A stretch of DNA of 33,933 nt from an uncultured Lactobacillus sp. (lineage in GTDB: Bacteria; Bacillota; Bacilli; Lactobacillales; Lactobacillaceae): the NCBI GenBank assembly GCA_910587695.1, contig CAJUNC010000020.1, positions 1 to 33,933 on the forward strand, written 5' to 3'. The position numbers were made by a program, and so were the translations under genes. The notes beneath the pieces were generated by a model that saw only the letters and a program-made list of their open reading frames with translations, searched no databases and was not told where the DNA came from. The stretch's first letter is position 1. Every line of letters begins with the position of its first letter. Positions 6,778-15,700 of this stretch are shown piece by piece.

Positions 6778-7017
6778 TTATTCATCTGTTGCAGAAACTA
6801 ATTTAACAAGCTTCTTATGCGCAATATCTTGAATTTTTTTGCGGTTCAAATCATCTAATGTGACACCTTCATCTAAATCTTCGGTAGTGACATTGACAGA
6901 TCCGTTGATGTAATTGTCTCGGTTATCATCGTGCCCTTCGAAATTGACGTCAATTCGTGTTGTGTTTCCTTTAGCGTCAAATCGGTATTGTAAGCCATTC
7001 ATTGTATTTTTAAACAT
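6778..7017 (-). CDS. Hypothetical small acidic phage protein
   Basis: The 79-residue product starts MFKNTMNGLQYRFDAKGN, with GGAAGG about 7 nt upstream. It contains a TRIDVNFEGHDDNRDNYING segment followed by a helical basic end (KKIQDIAHKKLVKLVSATDE). The N-terminal part looks like a small beta domain. It lies between a DUF1617 protein and a membrane protein in the tail-to-lysis transition. I do not recognise the family. A minor tail-tip or accessory role is suggested only by position. Confidence 0.7.
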   Translation of the reverse strand: MFKNTMNGLQYRFDAKGNTTRIDVNFEGHDDNRDNYINGSVNVTTEDLDEGVTLDDLNRKKIQDIAHKKLVKLVSATDE

Positions 7018-7018
7018 A

Positions 7019-7450
7019 TTAGTTACCTTCCTTTTCTAATTTTTCCAGTTTATCCATCAACAAATCATAAATAAGAGCTGCTTGATTATCTAGTTCGTAC
7101 GGATAATCTAACAACTCTTGACATAATGCATTGAATTTTTCTAAATATTCTGTGCAATCGATCACTGCTTTTTCATTCGTCAATTCTTTCAACTCAGTAT
7201 CAAGCTTGCTTGTATCACCTCCTTTTTTTAGAACATACTTACCATTTTCTACTTTGAGATCACCATTTTCATCGGTCTCAAAGTATGTCTTACGTACATC
7301 GCCAAGCTCTTCGTTGTACTCTTTGTTCTTATCAGAGATCAACTTGAGCAACTTAGAGCGGCCACGCGAAGCACGTGCTTTAAGCTTTAGTTCTCCCAAA
7401 AAGTTGCCAACTGGGGCTAATTCATAGTTTTTAAATTCAAGTGTTTGCAT
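7019..7450 (-). CDS. DUF1617 family phage protein
   Basis: This 143-residue, charged and mostly helical protein begins MQTLEFKNYELAPVGNFL, the typical opening of DUF1617 proteins found just after tail-tip genes in Lactobacillus and Lactococcus phages. Its middle holds a lysine-rich ruler-like segment (KLLKLISDKNKEYNEELGDV) and it ends DKLEKLEKEGN. Its start shares bases with the TAA of the tail-tip gene (TAATG), with GGAGGA 8 nt upstream, so it is probably translationally coupled. Function in the family is unproven; a chaperone or structural role in tail assembly is plausible. Confidence 0.8.
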   Translation of the reverse strand: MQTLEFKNYELAPVGNFLGELKLKARASRGRSKLLKLISDKNKEYNEELGDVRKTYFETDENGDLKVENGKYVLKKGGDTSKLDTELKELTNEKAVIDCTEYLEKFNALCQELLDYPYELDNQAALIYDLLMDKLEKLEKEGN

Positions 7451-10400
7451 TATTTTGTTCCTCCTGTTAAATTTACATCGACTTTATCAAGCCGAACATT
7501 TTCATATTGTTTGCGTTTGGCTTTGATTTCATACGATACAGATAAATTTGGCACATTTGACTCGATCACAAAGTAATCTTGAGCCATTTCAGATACCCAT
7601 GCATAGCCATTGCTGTAGCTAGATACGAATACATGATAATCAATATCAGTATTGATTGTTTCTAAAAATAGCGGATCAATCATGATTTTTACACGTCTTG
7701 ATACACCTGTATTAGCCTTGGCGATATCACCAAAGTAATATTCTGCCGTTTCATAAGCATTTATCGCGGTTTTACCTTGCGAAGTATCTACAATCGAGTT
7801 TTTAGCTCCTTGGACACCTAAACGGCCTAAAACTGTTAGCCCCCCACTTCCAACCATTGTTTCTCCTAGTGGATGTATATAAACTCCATTACCAGAAATA
7901 GAGACATTTTGCCCCCTTTCGTTATCGTTTCCCCACCCGCTCCACGTACTGCTACCTATAGAGATTTCTGGTCGAGAACTTATGGTATTAGAATTATTGG
8001 GGTCGCCTGCTATGAGTTGCAAAGGTCCTCCAGACTCGAAAATTACTTTTCCGTTCTTTGCCATTGTCAAACCTGCACCATCGACTGTTCCTTGAAGAGA
8101 AGAGGATCCCCAACCATTATAGTTAGATGTTTTTATCTCTATACCTTCTCTTCCTTCAACGGTTATACCTTCTGCTGCGCCAGTTAAAAAGCTAAGTGTT
8201 CGGTAAATACTTCCGTAATTCGGTGGTAGATTACTACCCCAATTAGTTTTTGAGCTGAATTCTAATTTACCATTCGATGCAAAAATCCCTTCACCAGAAG
8301 CGTTGGATATTTGTAATGTCCCTCTATCAATATCAATATTTAAGGTTCCAGACGTTGATCTAACTCTTCCTTTTTGAAAATCAACGACACCAGTATCCAA
8401 ATTCATACTCAAATTTTGTCCATTGATGGTACCAGATGTAATGTTATTAGCGTTGAGGTTAGTAACGTTAACGGTACGTCCGTTGATCGTGCCACCATTG
8501 ATTTTATCAGCAGACAAGCTTGCGATCGCAGCACTTGGGATAAATGCCTTGCCACTAAAAACAACACTCTCAGCATCAAGATAGATCTTATTTGATTGGA
8601 TAAGTGTCCGACCTGCCTGTAAATTAATTTGAGATAACAACTCATTCTTTTGAACACGTAGATCGATTGCTGTATTTAGCTCATTTCTAACAGCTGTGAT
8701 TGCAGCCATGTCGTCTTCTGGCGCAGGCGACCAACTTGTAGCTTTATTTCCAGCTTCAAGTTTGACCTTACGAATATAAACTTTTTCGCTAGGCTTAGAA
8801 TCTACCCATCTTCTACCAACGATAGCAGTCTTCTTTGTATTATCAGGATCTACGTCATACAATACCCAGTAACGCTTCCATTGGTTAGTCAATGTCACAA
8901 ATGTTTGACCATCAACAGCATTAAAAGTCTCACCTAGTGAAGTAGATGATTTCTTTGAAATATTTCTACCGCCTAAACCACCGTGCCACAAAAATGTACC
9001 TATGCGTTGACCACTAACATCACCTTTAGCTTCAAACGATAAAATGTACTGATTTTCGTTTAAAGGTTGAGTTGTGTTATATACAGCACCTTCTACCCAG
9101 CCAGATGTTGGAGCATCATTCGATCTAGATTCGGTGCTTGTCCCACCTAATAAATTAGTACCACCGACAGACAAATTTGTTAATGCTAATTGTAGCTGAT
9201 TAGCTTTTTGATCAACATAAGATAAATCAGCTTTATTAACTACAGTTGAATTAATGCCGTCAACTTTAATATTCAAGGCGGCATACTTATCTTGTAACGA
9301 TCCAATCATATGCGTATCTTTGATATAAGGCAATCTTGTTGAACTGAATGTCAACATTGGTTGATTAAAAATGATGTTTCCAACACCAAACGTATAGAGC
9401 CTGATAGCTGCATACTTAGCGTTACTTGGGACTTCAACATTTTCACAATATAATAACTTTTGCTGTCCATTCTCAATGTTATACATGAACTGCGTTTGTT
9501 GATTTGATGTAGCTATTTCAGGATCTCTTTCGTTAGCATAAAACTTAATCTCTAGTCCTGCACGACATTGACCGTGAGTAATCATGTCAGTTACGTGCAA
9601 TTGAACGCTAGCCGATAACCTCTGCCCACTAACGACTTTAAATCGCCTGTTATCGCTAACTAGATAATCTTGTTTGCTTGGATTTCTAAATGCTAGACCG
9701 TTAGACCCTTTCCAGCTATCCCACTCGTTATTGGCAAACAAAATTGTTCCCGCTGGATTATCGCCAATATTTGACCAGCCTTCTGCATTGTTAACAAACT
9801 CAGAGTTATATACTAAATTTTGAATACCTAATTCAGCGATTTTGTTGTTGATTTGAGCAATTTCACTAACCCGAAACGACATGCCATCTTTTAAGATATC
9901 AAGATCATTTCTATAAGTTTTAAGAGTTGTATCAAACGCCGCAAATTGCTGTATCTGATCTTCAGGAGCTGTTGTATAATCAGTTGCCACATTGCCTTTT
10001 TCAAACTTTACTTTGCTGATCCTAAAAGGCCCTGTCGCTCCTTTTAATGATCTGACCATAAAAATGATCGCATGCGTATCTGGTTGTGTATGGATCACAA
10101 GTTTTTTATCTGCTCGTCCAGGTGTATTAGGAAAATTTGACATATTGGCAATATTCCAGTTATCTTTGTAAACACTTGTTGTTTGTTTACAATCACGATC
10201 TTTAAATTCCCAGAAAATGAACCCTTGTTTATCAAGATGTTGACCATCAGCCCAATTTAAATCAAAGCTAAATACATAGTCTGTATTAGGCTCAATATCA
10301 TACACACGTTGCTCGATCTGCACGCAATCTTTATTACCTACATTCAATTCAACAGTATCATCATTCCATGTAACTCCGCCAAACGCTTCATACCACGCAT

Positions 10401-12393
10401 CATGTGGAAATTTAGCACCGAGCTGAGATTGTTTGAGTAGGTTTCTCCCGCCAAAAGATAAACTATTTAATTTGCCATCAACCGCCGTGATACTTGCATG
10501 CAAGCCATCTGCTGTTCTAGTAAGTTCTGTTGTTTTTACATATCCATTAAGATCAGTAGCAGTCAACTTCTCTTTCAATTCTTGCGCTGTACTTGACTTG
10601 AAGCTTTCAAAAATATCAGTGCCCACTTTCGACAACATTTGCTGTTCAATACCGTTGGCCCTCATCTTTAAGCTAGCAATATCCCCCTGCAAATTAACAA
10701 AGTTAGATACTGCGCCATCAGCAGTCAACTTGACACTTGATAACTGATTTCTAGTATCTTTTATCTGTACAGATAGTCCATTCAAATCAGCATTAAAATT
10801 AGAAATGTTACCTTCAAGATCGGCATACATTCCTTTTACACCATTAACATCAGTCAGTAACTTATTGATGTCAGCTTTGTTTTTATCTTTAGCTTCATTC
10901 AGCAGATTGATCTCTGAGTCAAATCCACTAGCATAATCCAAAAGATCATTTGATGCCTTTTGAGCTTGATCTAATGCTTGTTGTACAGCCTTATCAGTAT
11001 TGATTTTCGCGTTTTCAACGGCATCATAGATACCTGATAAAGATTGCTGAAATGACTCTGTACTATCGTCAACATTTTTTGAAAGCTTCTCCAATTCAGC
11101 CTGCTGCTTTTCAATTTCTGCTTTGATTTCATCGTTAACAATATCTTTTCTTTGCCACTCACCAGTTCCATCACTTTGACGCTCAAAGATCCAAAGTTCC
11201 GTACTATTACCATTCTTTTTAAACCATACATCGTTGATATGTGCATCTTTAGGCGGTTCAGTAACACTTGTCGGAAAGATCACTGTTCCGTCCGGAGAAT
11301 TGCGATGCTGTAACTCTCTGATAGTTTGCATAAGACCACCGGTCCAGCTAACCACTTGCGAAGATCCAGAAGTTTGATCTGCCTTTGAAACAGCAGAAAG
11401 GCCACCATTGAATTCAAGAGTATAACCGTTATTAGGTACGATAAAATCATTGCCTTTTTTATCATACAATCTCAACCAGTCACCAGCTTCAACTGCAGGA
11501 TTACCGAACCAATTTAAGGAAAAAGGATAGAAATTAATATCTTTTAGCTGTTCCCAGATATAATCGAGCCTTTCCTGTGTCATGACGTTATTTTCCAGCT
11601 TGATTTGTGCACCACTCGTAGATCCTACTTGCAACGTCGTAGTTGTTTCTTGCGCCTGATCATCTCTAGTAGTTGATTTTGTAGTAACTTGACATTGAAT
11701 TCCGCTGATTTTATAAGTGGCTTCATTTTTGGTCAAGCCACCTTGCTCATATTGACTAGGATCAAGTTCGTAACTAGGCTCTGCTACTGTACGAATAGTC
11801 AATTTCCCACTTCGATCAAATGTCGCATATCCAGCATAGAGCTGTGCGATCCATCCCAAAATCTTACGATAACTTTGACCCTCAACAGCTGTAGGTATAT
11901 CAGCTAACTTAGGTAATCTACTTAATTCACTCGTGTTAGGATCTACACCAGCCATCGCACAAATTTCCGAAATAACATCTAATACCTTAGCAGGATATGT
12001 CAGCTTTGATTTATACACACCTTCAAGCTTACAAAAAGCATCGCTTGCACTAATAGTCGTTAGGTTATTGTTGCGATCCATTTTAATCTCACTGGAAATG
12101 ACAAATACCCCCAATGGATCATAGATGTATTTATTTGAAACTTTGATGCCGATTGATACTTCGACTATATCGCCTAGTTTCAAGCCTTCTACAAGATGAG
12201 AAAATTCGATTTGAATATTATTCGAATAGGTTGATCCAATCGCGAAAGTTTCACCAGTATAAGCACCTGCATCGTATTTTAACGAATTTATATCAGTTGC
12301 GGTATATTCCTTACCTGCAATCGTTACTCTTACCGCTAACGTTCGCTCTGTCGCTTTCCATGCTGCGATTGTTTCATCTGATTGAGATAGCAA
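7450..12393 (-). CDS. tal: Tail-tip/baseplate hub protein (Tal-like) with carbohydrate-binding-like modules
   Basis: At 1647 residues this is the second largest phage protein. Residues 1 to about 345 resemble the gp27/Tal hub fold of siphoviral tail associated lysins (VRVTIAGKEYTATDINSLKY, YDPLGVFVISSEIK). A long coiled-coil region follows (about 395-640), then three jelly-roll modules that begin with GxxNLL-type motifs: GGRNLL (about 646-805), IQNLVYNSEF (about 858-1021) and GGTNLL (about 1076-1230), each ending near a KVKFEKGN or KVKLEAGN strand. The C-terminal 400 residues contain KINGGTINGRTVNVTNL and NNITSGTINGQNL motifs of beta-helical fibres. It starts at a TTG with GGGGGTGAT upstream. 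It probably forms the tail tip and contacts wall sugars. I see no clear catalytic peptidase signature. Confidence 0.85.
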   Translation of the reverse strand: MLSQSDETIAAWKATERTLAVRVTIAGKEYTATDINSLKYDAGAYTGETFAIGSTYSNNIQIEFSHLVEGLKLGDIVEVSIGIKVSNKYIYDPLGVFVISSEIKMDRNNNLTTISASDAFCKLEGVYKSKLTYPAKVLDVISEICAMAGVDPNTSELSRLPKLADIPTAVEGQSYRKILGWIAQLYAGYATFDRSGKLTIRTVAEPSYELDPSQYEQGGLTKNEATYKISGIQCQVTTKSTTRDDQAQETTTTLQVGSTSGAQIKLENNVMTQERLDYIWEQLKDINFYPFSLNWFGNPAVEAGDWLRLYDKKGNDFIVPNNGYTLEFNGGLSAVSKADQTSGSSQVVSWTGGLMQTIRELQHRNSPDGTVIFPTSVTEPPKDAHINDVWFKKNGNSTELWIFERQSDGTGEWQRKDIVNDEIKAEIEKQQAELEKLSKNVDDSTESFQQSLSGIYDAVENAKINTDKAVQQALDQAQKASNDLLDYASGFDSEINLLNEAKDKNKADINKLLTDVNGVKGMYADLEGNISNFNADLNGLSVQIKDTRNQLSSVKLTADGAVSNFVNLQGDIASLKMRANGIEQQMLSKVGTDIFESFKSSTAQELKEKLTATDLNGYVKTTELTRTADGLHASITAVDGKLNSLSFGGRNLLKQSQLGAKFPHDAWYEAFGGVTWNDDTVELNVGNKDCVQIEQRVYDIEPNTDYVFSFDLNWADGQHLDKQGFIFWEFKDRDCKQTTSVYKDNWNIANMSNFPNTPGRADKKLVIHTQPDTHAIIFMVRSLKGATGPFRISKVKFEKGNVATDYTTAPEDQIQQFAAFDTTLKTYRNDLDILKDGMSFRVSEIAQINNKIAELGIQNLVYNSEFVNNAEGWSNIGDNPAGTILFANNEWDSWKGSNGLAFRNPSKQDYLVSDNRRFKVVSGQRLSASVQLHVTDMITHGQCRAGLEIKFYANERDPEIATSNQQTQFMYNIENGQQKLLYCENVEVPSNAKYAAIRLYTFGVGNIIFNQPMLTFSSTRLPYIKDTHMIGSLQDKYAALNIKVDGINSTVVNKADLSYVDQKANQLQLALTNLSVGGTNLLGGTSTESRSNDAPTSGWVEGAVYNTTQPLNENQYILSFEAKGDVSGQRIGTFLWHGGLGGRNISKKSSTSLGETFNAVDGQTFVTLTNQWKRYWVLYDVDPDNTKKTAIVGRRWVDSKPSEKVYIRKVKLEAGNKATSWSPAPEDDMAAITAVRNELNTAIDLRVQKNELLSQINLQAGRTLIQSNKIYLDAESVVFSGKAFIPSAAIASLSADKINGGTINGRTVNVTNLNANNITSGTINGQNLSMNLDTGVVDFQKGRVRSTSGTLNIDIDRGTLQISNASGEGIFASNGKLEFSSKTNWGSNLPPNYGSIYRTLSFLTGAAEGITVEGREGIEIKTSNYNGWGSSSLQGTVDGAGLTMAKNGKVIFESGGPLQLIAGDPNNSNTISSRPEISIGSSTWSGWGNDNERGQNVSISGNGVYIHPLGETMVGSGGLTVLGRLGVQGAKNSIVDTSQGKTAINAYETAEYYFGDIAKANTGVSRRVKIMIDPLFLETINTDIDYHVFVSSYSNGYAWVSEMAQDYFVIESNVPNLSVSYEIKAKRKQYENVRLDKVDVNLTGGTK

Positions 12394-12404
12394 ATAATCA
12401 CCCC

Positions 12405-12761
12405 CTATTGTTCAATTAAATCAAAGGATAAATTCTTCCAAACAGGCAAAGAGTCAACAAACGTATATATTGGCGCAGTACGATCACCAACATAGAATCT
12501 ACCCGTCTTCATTCCACCCGTATTAGGATCTAAGTATTCTACTGAAAAGAATTCAGCTTCGACTAAACGTAAGATCTTTGAACATTCTGGCACGGTCAAT
12601 GCGCCAAAAGTCAAATTTATCTTTCTTTTTGTAGCTACCCTATCACGATGCAAAAGGCCTTGCGCATCACGTGTGGCCTTGGCATCGATATCTTGAATCG
12701 CTACTTGCATTGTTTGTGGGGCAGGATTAACCACTGTCCCAGAAATTTTCAAATAATACAA
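12405..12761 (-). CDS. DUF6711 family tail protein
   Basis: The 118-residue product reads YYLKISGTVVNPAPQTMQV..., with KRKINLTFGALTVPECSKIL and FYVGDRTAPIYTFVDSLPVW. This matches DUF6711 proteins, which lie between the tape measure and tail-tip genes in lactobacillar and enterococcal phages. By position it takes the place of the distal tail protein, which would form the ring joining the tail tube to the tip. The start is a TTG at 12761 with AGGAGG 10 nt upstream; no ATG is available in this frame. Confidence 0.75.
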   Translation of the reverse strand: MYYLKISGTVVNPAPQTMQVAIQDIDAKATRDAQGLLHRDRVATKRKINLTFGALTVPECSKILRLVEAEFFSVEYLDPNTGGMKTGRFYVGDRTAPIYTFVDSLPVWKNLSFDLIEQ

Positions 12762-12776
12762 TCACACACATCCTCC

Positions 12777-15700
12777 TTAAATATTTAACATGTTTCTACC
12801 ATTGCGCTGATTGATCGCATTGATACCTTTAATGGCATGTTCACCAAATGACTCATCGCCAATCTTGATATTGAGGTGTAAATCAACTGGCTTTCCGTTG
12901 TTATTACTGCTTTGTTGCATCTGTAACGCTTGTACGATCGCATTTACTAGGTTCTCACTCATTTGCTTAAAGCCACCACTCTTAGCAACAGAAGACTCGT
13001 CTGAATGATCTTCAGCATAAATAGAACTTCCAATGCTATCGCCCTTAGAAAGCGAAGCAGGTAACTGCAGTCCACCACCAAAGTTTTGGTTCATGAAGTT
13101 AATAGCTTGATTGATACGTTGCATACCTAACTCACGATCAGATAGAGGAACCACCATTTCAGGCTTATCGCCTTCACCGATCTCATAGAAGCCGTGCTTA
13201 GCGATCAGACCACCGCGTTCATAACCATGTCCATGACCGATAACAGCCAGCATATCTGATCCGTAACGAGATTTAGCATAATTGATAGCGGCAAGCATGT
13301 TATCGTAGCCTTTCATAATATTACCGTGCCCAGGGAAAGCATAGGCCCTAAATGTACCCGGCTTCGTTTGTAAAAGACCTGTTGCATTACCTTCTGCTAA
13401 ACCATCATCACCACCGATAGCACGTTCATTACCACCAGATTCGGTTTGGATCTGACGCACCCAGGCATCAACATAAGCTGCAGTTGTTGGCAGACCATTT
13501 TCACGCAAAGCTTTTTTAACAGCACTACGCCATCCTTCAGCACCTGGCCCAGTCTGACGAGTTGAGCCACCGAATTTTTTGATAATATCTTTAGCCCAGT
13601 TCATCATGCCTTTCTTTTCTTCATTGACAGCACCTTTAGCTAGTTTTAGTGGCGCTTCACCTAAGCCCCAATCAAAAGTAACGAATTTATTAACGATGTA
13701 ATCAACTAACTTGCCAGGATGAGCAATATCATCCATGACACCTTCTAACTCATCGATCACACCTCCAAAAAAGCTACCGACTCCACTAAAGATATTACCT
13801 AAACCACTAAGAGCCTTACTAATACCGCTAAAATCAAAGTTGAAATTACCGATCCCGCCAGCATATTTAGGGATCATACCGGACAGTTCATTTGCTGTAC
13901 TTGTAGCAGTTTTAACTTTTGTGCCAGCTGGTAAGTAAGTCAAGAAATTACGTTGAGCTGGGAATAAACCTTGCTCGCCATTAGGCAATTCATAACTTTC
14001 ACGGTAAATATCACCAACTTGATCATTTACCAGCGCTAGACCACCCGGATGATTTTCTGTACCAGTTTCATACGAACTCCAATTAAAGAAACCCCAGTTG
14101 AGTGATCCACCACCTAATTTATTCAAGACCCAATCAATACCATCTTTGATCTTACCCGTAGCATTTTTTACAGGCGTTACAATTGCGTCAACAACTCGTC
14201 CAACAGCATTTTTAATACTTTGCAATCCTCGAGTGATCCCGTTGCCGATTGTATCGCCTAGACCGCCAGCCCAATCGCTCAACGTTCTAGCAGTACTATG
14301 TCTGAAATCAGAGACCCAGTTACCTAAACGTTTACCTGCATTAACAGCTGAATTATAGGCGTTGCCCATACCACTATCAACGTGCCCACCTAGACCACCA
14401 GCCCAGCTAGAAATACTGCTATTGGCACCACCAAAGAAACTTCTCGTCCACTCAGATAGCTTTCTACCAGCATTAGTAGCATTAGTTCTTGAAGATTCCG
14501 ATCCGTTATTGATGTGATCACCTAGGCCGCTAGCCCATGATCTTACAAGTCCGCTAGCTGATTCTCTAAAATCAGTCGTCCAGTTTTTGAGCTTAGATCC
14601 TGCGTTTTGAGCTAGGTGCTTGCCTGTTTCGACACTGCTATTTACATTACTACCGATCGAAGATGACCATTCATGTATTTTCTTTTTGGCATCCTTAATA
14701 AAATCTGTAGTCCATGATTTGACTTTGTTACCAGCAGAAGTAGCGAATTTCTTGCCCTTTTCTACGTCCTTATTGATATTAGAACCAATATCAGAAGCCC
14801 ATTTAGACAATGTTTTCTTAGTTCCTGAAATAAAATCGGTAGACCATTTACCAAGATTAGAACTAGCTTTTTGGACTTCCTTCTTTCCTTTGGTGATGTT
14901 GGTATTGATATCCTTACCGACCGATTTAGCCCAAGAAGTAAAGTTATCCAAGATCTCATGAGACTTAAAACCAATAGCTTCGACCCAATCCTTAGGCTTT
15001 TTACCTTTACCATATTTAGACCAACCATCACCAAACTTAGAAGCGCCAATACCGCCCCATTTACCGATAAAAGATCCAACTTGTTGACCAATAGCAGCGC
15101 CTAAAGGTCCACCAAAATAAAGTCCGATACCACCACCAATAGCACCACCGATACCTGAACCAAAGTTTTGAAATTTATCTTCTTTATTTTTAGCCTTGAT
15201 ACCTTTATAGATATCAATTCCAGAAGTTACAGCTATCATCGCTCCAGATAGTCCCGTCCCCAGTTTTTGCCCTAGCTTCATAGGCTCACCAGATTTAATG
15301 GACGAGCGCACGGACTTAAGGAAGTCAGTTTGGGCAAGATTACTATTTTGCCAGCTCTTATTAACTTCTCCCCATAGATTCTTAGCATTGGTGTAACCAG
15401 TTTTTATATTACCGAACGTTAGCTTAGTAATTTCTTTGATTTTTGTGATCGGATGCTTACCAAAATCAATCACAACACCTAAAAGATCATCAGCATATTT
15501 AGCCCCAGCTTTTAACTTATCAAACTTGAGCATTGATAAGATTTTAATAGTATCGATAAAGTTTTTGATACCAGAAATAACACTACCTGCTATCTTTATC
15601 CCGAATAAAGTGAGCAACGTTCCCGTCATCACTTTAACAGCTGTTTGATGTTTATCGACCCAATCAGATAGTCCTTCTAATGCTTTAGTCAATAATTTTA

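Noticed and set aside
14098..15104. Several plus-strand frames of 77-113 residues
   Set aside because: They mirror the tape measure repeats on the opposite strand and have no start signals.
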